A stretch of 64,000 nt of DNA, taken from positions 248,001 to 312,000 of the forward strand of contig NZ_JAMBNO010000002.1 in NCBI RefSeq assembly GCF_023715105.1. Reading direction: 5' to 3'. Position 1 is the first letter of the stretch, and each line of letters opens with the position of its first letter. The stretch comes from Hydrogenophaga intermedia. Lineage in GTDB: Bacteria; Pseudomonadota; Gammaproteobacteria; Burkholderiales; Burkholderiaceae_C. Below, in pieces: positions 9,188-18,549 of this stretch. The notes under the pieces are model-generated. The model was not told where the DNA came from, searched no databases, and saw only the letters and a list, made by a program, of their open reading frames with translations. Position numbers and translations under genes: made by a program.

Positions 9188-10138
9188 TCACTTGCCGCGC
9201 GGCTTGCGCGACTGGGCGCGCGGATGCGCCGCGTCGTACACCTGCGCAAGATGCTGGAAGTCGAGCCGGGTGTAGACCTGCGTGGTGCCGATGTTGGCGT
9301 GGCCCAGCAGTTCCTGAACGGCGCGCAGGTCACCGCTGGACTGCAGCACGTGGCTGGCGAACGAATGGCGCAGCATGTGCGGATGCACCGGTGTGGCCAG
9401 GCCGGCCTGCAGCGCACGGCGCTTGAGGCGCACGCGGATGTGCTGCGGCGTGAGGCGCTGGCCGCGCTGGCCGATGAAGAGCGCGGCGTCGTCGCGCGCC
9501 CAGGCGTTGCGGGCCTCGAGCCAGCGCTTCAGTGCCGCCAGCGCCGCACGCCCCACCGGCACGCTGCGCCGCTTGCTGCCCTTGCCCAGCACGTGGGCCT
9601 CGCCGGCGTCGTGGTCGATCCAGCCGCGCGCCGTGGCGCTGGCGGCCACGTCAAGCCCCACGAGTTCACCGATGCGCAGGCCGCTGCCATAGAGCAGTTC
9701 GGTGATGCAGGCGTCGCGCGCCTCCAGGCCCGGGTCGTCGTCGGGCTGCGTGTGCTCGGCCAGGCGAACCGCGTCGTCCACCGCCAGCGCCTTGGGCAGC
9801 GGCTTGCCGGCCTTGGGGGCCCGCACGTCCTGCACCGGGTGGTGCTGCACGATGCCCTGGCGGCCGAGCCAGGTGTAGAAGCCGCGCCAACCCGACAGGA
9901 TGAGCGCGATGCCGCGCGGGCTGCGGCCGGCGCTGTGCATCTGCGCGATCCAGCGCCGCACGTGCGCGGGCTGCACCTGGCGCAGTGGCACCGCCGCCTC
10001 GCGCGCGAAGTGCGCGAGCTTGACCAGATCTTCGGTGTAGAGCGCCACGGTGCGCTCGGCCAGGCGCTTGCCGACGCGCACGTGCGCGAGGTAGGCCTCG
10101 ATCAGGCCCGCATCGTCGGCGCGGGCCAGGTCGATCAC
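9188..10138 (-). CDS. xerC: Tyrosine recombinase XerC
   Basis: XerC with XerD resolves chromosome dimers at dif. The 316-residue product has the SAM-like N-terminal core-binding domain and the catalytic set: Arg in GSGLRIGEL, Lys in GKGSKRR, His and Arg in HPHMLRHSFA, His in GHANIGTTQ and the nucleophile Tyr in VYTRLD. The GTG at 10138 has GGAGGG eight bases upstream. The neighbours DUF484 and dapF show this is the chromosomal dimer-resolution gene and not an integrase of a mobile element. Confidence 0.95.
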   Translation of the reverse strand: MIDLARADDAGLIEAYLAHVRVGKRLAERTVALYTEDLVKLAHFAREAAVPLRQVQPAHVRRWIAQMHSAGRSPRGIALILSGWRGFYTWLGRQGIVQHHPVQDVRAPKAGKPLPKALAVDDAVRLAEHTQPDDDPGLEARDACITELLYGSGLRIGELVGLDVAASATARGWIDHDAGEAHVLGKGSKRRSVPVGRAALAALKRWLEARNAWARDDAALFIGQRGQRLTPQHIRVRLKRRALQAGLATPVHPHMLRHSFASHVLQSSGDLRAVQELLGHANIGTTQVYTRLDFQHLAQVYDAAHPRAQSRKPRGK

Positions 10139-10199
10139 CGCGCAACCCTCCGTGCTGCGCACTGCGGGGCCGAGTGCCCTGGGAGCGGCCCGGCGGCGT

Positions 10200-10898
10200 T
10201 CATTCGACGGCTGCCGGCACCACCGGCCGCAAGCGCACCAGCGCCGCACTGGCGAGTTCGCCGATGCGCTCGAGGAAGTCGGTGCCCATGTCGGCGGCAA
10301 AACGCTGCGGGTCGGCCGAGGCCAGCACCAGCAGGCCGAAGGCCTCGGGCGCGGCACCCACACGCAGGGGAATGAGCGCCAGCGACGCGGCCGAGGCCGG
10401 ATCGACCAGCCATTGCGCGGCCTCCAGGCCGGGGTTGTTGCCGCAGTAGGGCGTGTTGAGCGACGAGGCGAAGGCCTGCGCGTCCTCGCTCGCACCCTGT
10501 GCGAAGGTCTCGTCGGCAAACCCGGGGGCAACGCCCCAGACCTTGATGGCGACCTGCGGCACCTGGAACTGGGTCACCAGCGCCTCGGTGATCGCGCCCG
10601 GCAACTCGACCGCATCACGCACCATCAGCAGATCGCGCGTCCATCGCTGCAGCTTGTCGGCGATGGCGGTGTTCTCACGGCCGTGGCGCACCATCTCGGC
10701 GGCCTTGAGTTCGAGGCCCTTGATCTTCTCGCGCAGCATCTCGGCCTGGCGCTCCTGCAGGCTCACGGCGCGCCCGCCGTGCGGGCTGGTGAGCTGCACC
10801 TCGGCCAGCAGGCCGGCGTGGCGTTCGAAGAAGTCGGGGCTGTTGGCCAGGTACTGGGCGATGTCGTCCTCGGTGATGGGCGGGATCGGCTGGGTCAT
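10200..10898 (-). CDS. DUF484 (GAF-like) family protein
   Basis: A 232-residue protein that begins MTQPIPPITEDDIAQYLANS and continues with PDFFERHAGLL, then LTSPHGGRAVSLQERQAEML, all diagnostic of DUF484, followed by a GAF-like C-terminal half. The family is conserved between dapF and xerC in many proteobacteria (yigA in E. coli), with no established activity. It is 23 nt after dapF and 61 nt before xerC, so the three are probably one transcript. Confidence 0.92.
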   Translation of the reverse strand: MTQPIPPITEDDIAQYLANSPDFFERHAGLLAEVQLTSPHGGRAVSLQERQAEMLREKIKGLELKAAEMVRHGRENTAIADKLQRWTRDLLMVRDAVELPGAITEALVTQFQVPQVAIKVWGVAPGFADETFAQGASEDAQAFASSLNTPYCGNNPGLEAAQWLVDPASAASLALIPLRVGAAPEAFGLLVLASADPQRFAADMGTDFLERIGELASAALVRLRPVVPAAVE

Positions 10899-10921
10899 GG
10901 CTTGTGTGGTGATGGAAAAGC

Positions 10922-11797
10922 TCAGAGGGAATCGGGGACCTCGATCACGCCTTCGAACACGGGCGTGGCGGGGCCGGTCATGAAAACAGGCGCATCGAGG
11001 CCGGCCGCGGCCTTCCATTCGATGGTGAGCACGCCACCGCGCGTATGCACGTCCACGCGCTCGGCCAGCCAACCCAGGCGGATGCCGGCCACCACGGCGG
11101 CGCAGGCGCCGGTGCCGCAGGCCAGTGTCTCGCCAGCGCCGCGCTCGTACACGCGCAGCTTCACGGTGTTCGGGTCGACCACCTGCAGAAAGCCGGCGTT
11201 CACGCGCTGCGGAAAACGCTCGTGGCGCTCGATCAGCGGGCCCCAGCCCGCCACCGGCGCGCTGTCGACGTCGTCCACCCGCAGCACGGCATGCGGGTTG
11301 CCCATGGACAGCACGGCCACCGGCACCTCGCCCGCGTAAGGCAGCGTGAGCGGCCAGCGTTCGAAGTTGCCCAGGCGCTCGGGCTTGAGGCCGCTGGCGT
11401 TGAAGGGCACATCGGGCAATGCGAACACGGGTGCGCCCATGTCGACGGTGACACGCCCATCGGCCAGGCGCCGCAATTCGAGAACCCCGTTCTTCACCTT
11501 CACGCGCAGCGGGTTGCGCTCGCTCAGGTGCTTGTCGTGCACATAGCGCACGAAACAGCGCGCACCGTTGCCGCAGTGCTCCACCTCGCCGCCGTCGGCG
11601 TTGTGAATCACGTACTCGAAGTCGAGCCCGGGCGACGGCGCCGGACGCACCGAGAGGATCTGGTCGGCGCCGACGCCGAAATGGCGGTCGGCCAGGAAGC
11701 GGTACTGCGCGCCGCTGAGGCCGAGCAGACCGCGCGTCTCGTCGAGCACGACGAAGTCGTTGCCCGCGCCCTGCATCTTGGTGAAGCGGATCTGCAT
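10922..11797 (-). CDS. dapF: Diaminopimelate epimerase DapF
   Basis: DapF interconverts LL- and meso-diaminopimelate for lysine and peptidoglycan synthesis. The 291-residue protein starts [20 protein letters not shown] and has both catalytic cysteines, in HCGNGARCF and in [10 protein letters not shown]. Length is typical. First gene of dapF-DUF484-xerC, transcribed away from the Nudix fusion gene, with an 81-bp divergent gap. Confidence 0.97.
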   Translation of the reverse strand: MQIRFTKMQGAGNDFVVLDETRGLLGLSGAQYRFLADRHFGVGADQILSVRPAPSPGLDFEYVIHNADGGEVEHCGNGARCFVRYVHDKHLSERNPLRVKVKNGVLELRRLADGRVTVDMGAPVFALPDVPFNASGLKPERLGNFERWPLTLPYAGEVPVAVLSMGNPHAVLRVDDVDSAPVAGWGPLIERHERFPQRVNAGFLQVVDPNTVKLRVYERGAGETLACGTGACAAVVAGIRLGWLAERVDVHTRGGVLTIEWKAAAGLDAPVFMTGPATPVFEGVIEVPDSL

Positions 11798-11878
11798 GGG
11801 GTGGATTATCGGCGCACTGCCCCGACCCTGACGCGCGCATGACCGCAGGTGACGGGTCGCGCGCGCACAATGCGCCGC

Positions 11879-13579
11879 ATGGTCCGACCCCACCAGCTCC
11901 TGCACCCGCCCCGCCCTGCCGCGCCACTGCGCCCCGCCGCCACCGTGCTGCTGCTGCGCGACGGCCCCGATGGCGTCGAGGTGCTCATGACGCGCCGCTC
12001 CCTGACGGCCAGCTTCGCGCCCGGCGCCTACGTGTTCCCGGGCGGTGGCATCGACGCCGCCGACGCGCAGTGTTTCGACACCGTTGCACGCCGCCCCACG
12101 CAGACCGACCTGCGCCTCACGCAGGCCATTGCCGCCATCCGCGAGAGCTTCGAGGAGCTGGGCGTGCTGCTGGCGCGCCGCGCCGACGGCACCTGGGCCA
12201 CGGCCGAGGACATCACCGCGCTCGACCGCAAGGCACCGTTTGCCGCGCAGTGCGCCGCGCGCGGCCTGCGGCTGGCGGCCGACGAGGTCTTCGTGCTCGC
12301 GCACTGGATCACCGATCGCGACCTCCCGCGCCGCTTCGACGTGCCCTTCCTGGTGGCGCGCATGCCCGACGGGCAGGAGCCCGTGGCCGACGAGAGCGAG
12401 CAGTTCGAGCCGCTGTGGGTGCGCCCGGCCGATGCCCTGGCGCGCCACGCCGCAGGCCAGTTCTTCATCATCTTCCCGACCATCCGCACGCTGGAGCGGC
12501 TGCGGGCGCACGCCTCGGTGCAGTCGGTGCTGGACGCCTGCGCCGCGCACGATGAACCGCTGTGGACGAGCTGCCCGCGCGCGGGCCTGCTGCACGGACG
12601 CGAATCGCGGCACATGGAACACGAGCCACCGTTCGGCGAACTTTCACTGGTCAGCCCCGACGGCCAGATCGTGCACAACCTGGACTGGCAGCACGAGCAG
12701 CCTGTAGCGCTGCTCAGGCACGTGGCGCGCCTGACCGCGCCCAACCCGGGCGTGATGACCGGCCCCGGCACCAACAGCTACCTCGTGGGCGACCCAGGCA
12801 CCGGTTTCATCGTGATCGATCCCGGTCCTGACGAGCCCGAGCACGTGGAGCGTCTGTGGCGCGCGGTGGGCGCCGACCTGCGCGCCATCGTCTGCACCCA
12901 CTCGCATGCCGACCACTCGCCCGGCGCCGCGCGGCTGCAGGCGCTGTGCGTGCAGGCCGGCCGCGCCCGCCCGCCCATCCTGGGCCTGGCCAGCGCACCC
13001 ACCGCGCGCGAGAGCGCGCGCTTCACACCCGATCGCGAACTGGCCGACGGCGAGCGGTTGACCCTGAGCGATGCCTCCGGCACGACGCACACGCTGATGG
13101 TGGTGCATACGCCGGGCCACGCCGCCAACCACCTGTGCCTGGTGTTGCTCGAAGACGGCCTGCTGTTCTCGGGCGATCACATCCTCAACGGCAGCACCAC
13201 CGTGATCGACCCGCCCGACGGCGACATGAGCGCCTACCTCGCCGCGCTCGACCGACTGGCCGCGCTGTGCGACGAGCACGGCATCGATTTCATCCTGCCC
13301 GCCCACGGCTACGCCCTGGGCGATCTGCGCCGCACGGACGACAACGTTTCGGCCCCGGTGGAGGGCGGCGCGCGCCGCGCGATCGACCACCTGAAGGCGC
13401 ACCGGCTGGCGCGCGAATCGAAGATCGCACGCGCCATGCAGTTGCGCCCCGACGGCGGCCTGGACGACTGGGTGCCCCTGGCCTACGACGATGTGCCCGA
13501 GCGCCTGTGGCCCGTGGCGCGGCGCTCGCTGCTGGCGCATGTGGAGCGCATTCGCGCGCTGGGTGGCTTCAACGCCTGA
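11879..13579 (+). CDS. Nudix hydrolase fused to metallo-beta-lactamase-fold hydrolase
   Basis: This 566-residue protein joins two hydrolases. Residues 1-260 are Nudix-like: [17 protein letters not shown], then an insertion, then [14 protein letters not shown], the REx2EELG core, as in NUDT19-type CoA or nucleotide hydrolases. Residues 270-566 are a metallo-beta-lactamase domain like LACTB2: [11 protein letters not shown], the metal ligands [30 protein letters not shown] and ILPAHGY. The chosen ATG at 11879 gives a natural N terminus; an in-frame ATG lies 10 codons upstream. Substrates are unknown. The fusion suggests the two hydrolyses act in succession on one substrate, which is inference. 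Confidence 0.88.
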   Translation: MVRPHQLLHPPRPAAPLRPAATVLLLRDGPDGVEVLMTRRSLTASFAPGAYVFPGGGIDAADAQCFDTVARRPTQTDLRLTQAIAAIRESFEELGVLLARRADGTWATAEDITALDRKAPFAAQCAARGLRLAADEVFVLAHWITDRDLPRRFDVPFLVARMPDGQEPVADESEQFEPLWVRPADALARHAAGQFFIIFPTIRTLERLRAHASVQSVLDACAAHDEPLWTSCPRAGLLHGRESRHMEHEPPFGELSLVSPDGQIVHNLDWQHEQPVALLRHVARLTAPNPGVMTGPGTNSYLVGDPGTGFIVIDPGPDEPEHVERLWRAVGADLRAIVCTHSHADHSPGAARLQALCVQAGRARPPILGLASAPTARESARFTPDRELADGERLTLSDASGTTHTLMVVHTPGHAANHLCLVLLEDGLLFSGDHILNGSTTVIDPPDGDMSAYLAALDRLAALCDEHGIDFILPAHGYALGDLRRTDDNVSAPVEGGARRAIDHLKAHRLARESKIARAMQLRPDGGLDDWVPLAYDDVPERLWPVARRSLLAHVERIRALGGFNA

Positions 13580-13598
13580 GCAGCGCGAAAGCGGCAAT

Positions 13599-13621
13599 GC
13601 CCGGCGCGCTGTGCGCCGGGC
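13599..13621. terminator. Stem-loop between convergent Nudix gene and rnpB
   Basis: A 9-bp perfect stem (GCCCGGCGC with GCGCCGGGC) and 5-nt loop lies 19 nt after the Nudix-fusion stop. It has no T run on the plus strand. On the minus strand it follows the TTTTT at the rnpB 3' end. It may help end both transcripts. Confidence 0.45.
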
Positions 13622-13630
13622 CTGGAAAAA

Positions 13631-13984
13631 GTGTGAAGCGCGCCGGTACGCCGGATTCTGTGCGTGCCGGTTGCCCGGCACGTGACCGCCATTCCTCTGG
13701 GCCGCTGGTCACCCAAGCGGCTCGGTGCCACCTACCCGCCAGCTCCGCGGAGCCGCCTCAACGCTGGCCTATTTGGTGTTGCTGCGCGTAGAGATTGCCC
13801 GTTTCACCCGAACTGAATCGGCTCGTCTCTGTTGCTCTGATCCTCACCTTGGGGCCACCCGGGCGAACCCGGGCGGTCTTTCGGTGGAGAGGTGTTACCT
13901 CCTACGCTGCCCTGTGCAGTCCGGACGTTCCTCCAGCACCCCCTTTCGGGCATCGTGCCAGCGGCGGTCTGGCCCGCTTCACAC
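13631..13984 (-). ncRNA. rnpB: RNase P RNA (class A)
   Basis: RNase P RNA is the ribozyme that trims the 5' leader of tRNA precursors, working with protein RnpA. On the minus strand the conserved P4 5' block GAGGAACGTCCGGACTGCAC and the 3' block AGAGACGAGCCGATTCAGTT are both present. The ends are set by helix P1: GTGTGAAGCG at 13984..13975 pairs exactly with CGCTTCACAC at 13640..13631. The length of about 354 nt fits bacterial type A. A TTTTT run follows immediately (13630..13626). It is convergent with the Nudix fusion and divergent from the FAD protein. Confidence 0.96.
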
Positions 13985-13989
13985 CACCG

Positions 13990-13995
13990 ATTATC
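13990..13995 (-). promoter_or_regulatory. Predicted -10 element of rnpB
   Basis: GATAAT on the minus strand ends five bases before the inferred first base of P1 (13984), the right distance for a transcription start. No good -35 hexamer is visible upstream. Confidence 0.5.
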
Positions 13996-14053
13996 CCGCC
14001 TCGGCGACAATCGCGCGCTTTCCGGTCCGCTTGATCGCCACAAGCCCCGCGCC

Positions 14054-15904
14054 ATGATCCGCATTGCCGAACTCAAGCTTCCCCTGGCCGAGGTGCCGTT
14101 CGAAGAACGCCGCGCCGCCGACGCCCCCAGCGAAACCGAGGCCGACCGCGCCCCGGCGCCGCACCCGATCGACGCGCTCACCCGCCTGGCGGCGCAGGTG
14201 CTGGGCATCGCGCCCGCCGCCATCGCCGAACTGCGGGTGTTCAAGCGCAGCTTCGACGCCCGCAAGGCCGACCTGCTGGCGGTCTACATCGTCGACCTCG
14301 CGCTCACCGACCCTGCGCAGGAGGCCACGCTGCTCGCGCAGCACGCGAAGCACCCGCACGTGCGCGCCACACCCCACATGGCCTGGCACCCACCGGGGCA
14401 TGCACCCGCCGGCTTCGGCGCCCTCGAGGGGGAACGCCCGGTGGTGGTGGGCCTGGGCCCGTGCGGCCTGTTCGCCGCGCTCGCGCTGGCCGAAATGGGC
14501 TTCAAGCCCATCGTGCTGGAGCGCGGCAAGCCGGTGCGCCAACGCACCAAGGACACCTGGGGCCTGTGGCGCAAGCGCACCCTCAACCCCCAGAGCAACG
14601 TGCAGTTCGGCGAAGGTGGCGCCGGTCTGTTCTCCGACGGCAAGCTCTACAGCCAGATCAAGGACCCGCGCTTTTTCGGCCGCAAGGTCATGCACGAGTT
14701 CGTCGCCGCGGGCGCGCCGGCCGAGATCCTGTACGAAGCGCATCCGCACATCGGCACCTTCAAGCTGGTGAAAGTGGTCGAGGCCATGCGCGAAAAAATC
14801 CTCGCACTGGGCGGCGAGATCCGCTTCCAGCACCACGTGACGGGCGTGCGCACCGAACCCGATGGCGACGGCCTTCGCCTCACCGGGCTGGTGGTGCAGC
14901 GGCTGGACAGCGGCGAGACGTTCGAGTTGCCCGCGCAACGCGTGGTGCTGGCGCTGGGCCACAGCGCGCGCGACACCTTTGCCCTGCTGTGGGACGCGGG
15001 CGTCTTCGTCGAGGCCAAACCGTTTTCCATCGGCGTGCGCATCGAGCACCCGCAAAGCCTGATCGACCGCGCGCGCTGGGGCCGCCACGCCGGCCACCCG
15101 CTGCTTGGCGCGGCCGACTACAAGCTGGTGCACCACGCGCAGAACGGGCGCGCGGTCTACAGCTTCTGCATGTGCCCGGGCGGAACCGTGGTGGCGGCCA
15201 CCTCCGAGCCGGGCCGCGTGGTCACCAACGGTATGAGCCAGTACTCGCGCGCCGAACGCAACGCCAACTCGGGCCTGGTGGTCGGCATCGACCCGGCCGA
15301 CTACCCGCAGACCTTTCCGCAGGACCTGCCGCTGTGGACGGCCGCCTTCGGCGAAGCCGACGGCGCGCGCTACGCCCGGCAGGCGCAGGCGCTGCGCGCC
15401 CAGGGCCACCACCACCCGCTGGCCGGCGTGGTGCTGCAACGGCAACTGGAAAGCCGCGCCTTCGAGGCTGGTGGCGCTGACTACAGCGCGCCCGCGCAGG
15501 GCCTGGGCGATTTCCTCGCGGGCCAGCCATCCACGGCGCTGGGTGAGGTCGAGCCCTCGTACCGCCCCGGCATCCACCTCACCGACCTCGCCAACGTACT
15601 GCCCGACTACGCGGTGCAGGCCATGCGCGAGGCGCTGCCGGTGTTCGGCCGCCAGATCCGCGGCTACGACCTGCCAGACGCGCTGCTCACCGGTGTGGAG
15701 ACGCGCACCTCGGCGCCGCTGCGCATCACGCGCGGTGATGATTTCCAGAGCCTGAACACGCGTGGCCTGTACCCCGCCGGCGAGGGGGCGGGCTACGCCG
15801 GCGGCATTCTGTCGGCGGGTGTGGACGGGCTGAAGGTGGCCGAGGCGTTGGCGAGCGACCTGCTGACGCCGCAGACACGGGCGCACGAACGGCTGGCGGC
15901 GTGA
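14054..15904 (+). CDS. FAD-dependent oxidoreductase, COG2509 family
   Basis: A 616-residue flavoprotein of the uncharacterised COG2509 dehydrogenase family. An N-terminal region of about 110 residues (ELRVFKRSFDARK, VYIVDL) precedes the Rossmann motif VVVGLGPCGLFAALALAE, with the FAD ribose Glu in VLERG. Other family marks are NVQFGEGGAGLFSDGKL and YPAGEGAGYAGGI near the C terminus. FSIGVRIEHPQSLID and FCMCPGGTVV are also typical. The substrate is unknown. The ATG at 14054 lies 70 nt from the rnpB start on the other strand, so the promoters must overlap. Confidence 0.9.
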   Translation: MIRIAELKLPLAEVPFEERRAADAPSETEADRAPAPHPIDALTRLAAQVLGIAPAAIAELRVFKRSFDARKADLLAVYIVDLALTDPAQEATLLAQHAKHPHVRATPHMAWHPPGHAPAGFGALEGERPVVVGLGPCGLFAALALAEMGFKPIVLERGKPVRQRTKDTWGLWRKRTLNPQSNVQFGEGGAGLFSDGKLYSQIKDPRFFGRKVMHEFVAAGAPAEILYEAHPHIGTFKLVKVVEAMREKILALGGEIRFQHHVTGVRTEPDGDGLRLTGLVVQRLDSGETFELPAQRVVLALGHSARDTFALLWDAGVFVEAKPFSIGVRIEHPQSLIDRARWGRHAGHPLLGAADYKLVHHAQNGRAVYSFCMCPGGTVVAATSEPGRVVTNGMSQYSRAERNANSGLVVGIDPADYPQTFPQDLPLWTAAFGEADGARYARQAQALRAQGHHHPLAGVVLQRQLESRAFEAGGADYSAPAQGLGDFLAGQPSTALGEVEPSYRPGIHLTDLANVLPDYAVQAMREALPVFGRQIRGYDLPDALLTGVETRTSAPLRITRGDDFQSLNTRGLYPAGEGAGYAGGILSAGVDGLKVAEALASDLLTPQTRAHERLAA

Positions 15905-16008
15905 CTTTTGCCGCCTGGCGCCGCCGACGACACGAATCTTTGCAATTGCCCCACGCCGGGTTGACACTGGCGGTGCATGCTCCACGCTACCCCCAACAGG
16001 AGTTCGCC

Positions 16009-16716
16009 ATGAAAACCCCCGTTCTCCTTCCCGTGATGACCGGCCTGCTCGCCCTGGCAGGCAGCGGCCTGGCGCAAGCCCAGGAAGAACAAGGCCGCGT
16101 GATCAGCAGCACGCCCATCATCCAGCAGGTCGCCGTGCCTCGCGACGTGTGCACCGACGAGCAGGTCACCTACCGCGGACAGAAATCCGGCGGCGGCGCG
16201 CTGCTCGGTGCCATTGCCGGCGGTGCCATGGGCAATGCCATCGGCGACGGCAGCGGCCGCGCAGCGGCCACCGCGATCGGCCTCATCGGTGGCGCGATCC
16301 TGGGCAACCGCATCGAGGGCGAGCCGCAACCGCGCACCGAAATCGTGCGCAGCTGCGGTACCCAGACCACCTACGAACCGCGCACGGTGGCCTACGACGT
16401 GGTGTACGAGTACGCCGGCCGCGAGTACCGCACCCAGATGGCGCAGGACCCGGGCCGCTACGTGCGCCTGAACGTCACACCGGTGGATTCGCTGCCTCCG
16501 CCCCCGCCGGCCTACGCGCCGCGCCCGCAAGTGCGCTACGAAACGCCGGCGCCCGCGGTGGTTTACGGCGGGTACCCCTCGGGTTACTCCAGCATCACCC
16601 ATGAGGTCGTGATCATTGGCGGCCAGCGCTACCACCGCGCTCCGGGATGGCGCGCGCCCCATGGGCACGACCGTTACCCGCCGGGCCACCGCCGCGATTT
16701 CGAGTACCGCCGCTGA
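16009..16716 (+). CDS. Glycine-zipper 2TM domain envelope protein
   Basis: A 235-residue exported protein. A signal peptide (MKTPVLLPVMTGLLALAG, cleavage likely after LAQA) is followed by a glycine-zipper segment, GGGALLGAIAGGAMGNAIG and GLIGGAILGNRIEG (about residues 62-105), as in the 17-kDa Rickettsia antigen family. The C-terminal third is Pro/Tyr rich (PPPPPAYAPRPQ) and ends Arg/His rich. No lipobox Cys is visible. CAGGAG lies six bases before the ATG. The role is unknown; related proteins sit in or at the outer membrane. Confidence 0.85.
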   Translation: MKTPVLLPVMTGLLALAGSGLAQAQEEQGRVISSTPIIQQVAVPRDVCTDEQVTYRGQKSGGGALLGAIAGGAMGNAIGDGSGRAAATAIGLIGGAILGNRIEGEPQPRTEIVRSCGTQTTYEPRTVAYDVVYEYAGREYRTQMAQDPGRYVRLNVTPVDSLPPPPPAYAPRPQVRYETPAPAVVYGGYPSGYSSITHEVVIIGGQRYHRAPGWRAPHGHDRYPPGHRRDFEYRR

Positions 16717-16733
16717 CACCAGCAAAACCATGC

Positions 16734-16760
16734 AAAAGGCCACCCGAGGGTGGCCTTTTT
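16734..16760. terminator. Bidirectional terminator between glycine-zipper gene and htpX
   Basis: AAAAGGCCACCC and GGGTGGCCTTTTT form a GC-rich stem with flanking A and T runs, so it can stop transcription from both sides. It lies between the convergent stops at 16716 and 16779. Confidence 0.88.
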
Positions 16761-16778
16761 GTCGCTGAATCCCGCGGA

Positions 16779-17648
16779 TCAGGCGCTGTGCTGCAGGGCG
16801 GCGATGCGCTCTTCGATCGGCGGGTGGGTGCTGAACAGCTTGCCCAGCCCACCGGTGATGCCCAGGGCCTGCATGGTCTTGGGCAGTTCGCCCGGCGTGA
16901 GGCCACCCAGGCGGGCCAGCGCGTTGATCATGGGCTGCTTGCGACCCATCAGGTCGGCGGCACCGGCGTCGGCGCGGAATTCGCGCTGGCGGCTGAACCA
17001 GGCCACGATGATGGCGGCCAGGAAGCCCAGCACGATGTCCATCACGATGGTGGTGACCATGTAGCCGATGCCCGGGCCCTGGCTGTCGCTGCCGCGGCGC
17101 AGGAAGCTGTCGACCGCGTAGCCGATCACGCGGCTGAGGAACACCACGAAGGTGTTCATCACGCCCTGGATCAGCGTCATGGTGACCATGTCGCCATTGG
17201 CGATGTGCGCCACCTCGTGGCCGATCACGGCCTCGACTTCCTCACGCGTCATGTTCTGCAGCAGCCCGGTGGACACGGCCACCAGCGCGCTGTTCTTGAA
17301 CGCTCCGGTAGCGAACGCGTTGGGCGCGCCTTCGAAGATGGCGACTTCGGGCATGCCGATGCCGGCCTTGTCGGCGAATTTCTGCACCGTCTGCACGATC
17401 CAGGCCTCGTCGGCGTTCTGCGGCTGGTTGATGACGCGCGCGCCGGTGCTGAACTTGGCCATGGGCTTGCTCATCAGCAGCGAGATGATGGCGCCGCCGA
17501 AGCCGATGACGAGCGAGAAGCCGGCCAGCGCCGTCATGTTCAGGCCGTTGGCGGTGAGGAAACGGTCCACGCCGAGGATGCGCGTGGTGACCAGCAGCAC
17601 CGCCATGACGGCGACGTTGGTCAGGACGAACAGCAGGATGCGTTTCAT
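16779..17648 (-). CDS. htpX: Membrane zinc metalloprotease HtpX
   Basis: HtpX is an M48 inner-membrane protease for misfolded membrane proteins. The 289-residue protein has two N-terminal membrane segments ([35 protein letters not shown]), the zinc site HEVAH with the third ligand Glu in EFRADAGAA, and two further hydrophobic stretches. The C-terminal [13 protein letters not shown] is a family hallmark. Length is standard. A near-perfect sigma-32 promoter lies 113 bp upstream. Confidence 0.96.
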   Translation of the reverse strand: MKRILLFVLTNVAVMAVLLVTTRILGVDRFLTANGLNMTALAGFSLVIGFGGAIISLLMSKPMAKFSTGARVINQPQNADEAWIVQTVQKFADKAGIGMPEVAIFEGAPNAFATGAFKNSALVAVSTGLLQNMTREEVEAVIGHEVAHIANGDMVTMTLIQGVMNTFVVFLSRVIGYAVDSFLRRGSDSQGPGIGYMVTTIVMDIVLGFLAAIIVAWFSRQREFRADAGAADLMGRKQPMINALARLGGLTPGELPKTMQALGITGGLGKLFSTHPPIEERIAALQHSA

Positions 17649-17760
17649 GTGTGCTCCGTGGGGGCGTCGATGCGGGTTCGCACCGGATGCGCCAATGACC
17701 CGTTTCGGGCCGGCAGGTTCCCCGCCGACCGTTGGGGGCAGCGGATGATACCGATGACCG

Positions 17761-17789
17761 ATATGGGGCGGACGCCGCTCGTTTTCAAG
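17761..17789 (-). promoter_or_regulatory. Sigma-32 heat-shock promoter of htpX
   Basis: On the minus strand CTTGAAA (17789..17783) and CCCCATAT (17768..17761) are 14 bp apart, an exact match to the RpoH consensus. The -35 begins 7 nt after the DUF3025 stop, so htpX has its own promoter and a 5' leader of about 105 nt. Confidence 0.85.
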
Positions 17790-17795
17790 CCGGCA

Positions 17796-18536
17796 TCAAT
17801 TGGCCCGCGGCGGGCGAAACACCTGGGCGTCGTCGTAGAAACCGGGCGCTTCGTTGGCCGGCCACCAGCCCGGCACGCCCAGCACCGGCAGCGGCGTGAA
17901 GGGCTTGCGCGCCAGCGCCGTGGTATCGAGTTGCACCGCGAGCCAGGCGTCCCAGGCCACCAGATCATCGCCGAGCGACAGTGGCACCGGCGCGGCCAGC
18001 ACGTGGGCGGTGATGGATTTGTAGGGCGCGACCAGCTTCTCCAGCAGCGCGTGCCCGAACAGCACCAGCCGCGCCTGCGACCACAGCGCGCGCTCACCCA
18101 CGAACAACCGCTGCCAGTCGCGTGCGCGCAGCGCATCCCACAGAGCCGGCGGCGCCTGCAGCAAGGCCGCGTTTTCATCGAACAGCGTGGCGGCATCGCG
18201 CAGTGGCCCGCGCACCGCGCCCACCCCTTGCGCCGCGATGGCCGCCGCCTGCAGGCGGTTGAGCCGGCGCTTGGCGAGGGGAAAGCGGTGCCAGATCAGG
18301 CCGTTGAAGAGGTCGTGCAGGTTCTCGCGCGTGGGTACGCTGGCGCTGTCGGCAATGAAAGCCTCGTAGGCCTCGCCGTCGGGCAGCGCAGCCTGCGGCA
18401 CCGCGCGCAGCGGCCCGGGTGCGGCGGCGTTGAGCGCATCCGGCAGCGCCAGCCCGGCCGCCTGCGCGCCCTGCACCGCCCGGCCGGCGCCGGCCACGGG
18501 CGCGAACCACGGGGCCGACCAGTCGACGGACGACAC
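17796..18536 (-). CDS. DUF3025 domain protein
   Basis: A 246-residue protein of the DUF3025 family, recognised from the N-terminal block VPTRENLHDLFNGLIWHRFP and PLAKRRLNRLQ. It has no known function. The GTG at 18536 (SSVDWSAPWF) is 13 nt after the pyrC stop. No strong ribosome-binding site is seen and an upstream start overlapping pyrC is possible. It is co-directional with pyrC and probably co-transcribed. Confidence 0.82.
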   Translation of the reverse strand: MSSVDWSAPWFAPVAGAGRAVQGAQAAGLALPDALNAAAPGPLRAVPQAALPDGEAYEAFIADSASVPTRENLHDLFNGLIWHRFPLAKRRLNRLQAAAIAAQGVGAVRGPLRDAATLFDENAALLQAPPALWDALRARDWQRLFVGERALWSQARLVLFGHALLEKLVAPYKSITAHVLAAPVPLSLGDDLVAWDAWLAVQLDTTALARKPFTPLPVLGVPGWWPANEAPGFYDDAQVFRPPRAN

Positions 18537-18549
18537 AGCCGCTTGATGG

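Noticed and set aside
9188-10138. Tyrosine recombinase as a sign of a mobile element
   Set aside because: Its neighbours dapF and DUF484 and its catalytic set identify it as housekeeping XerC.
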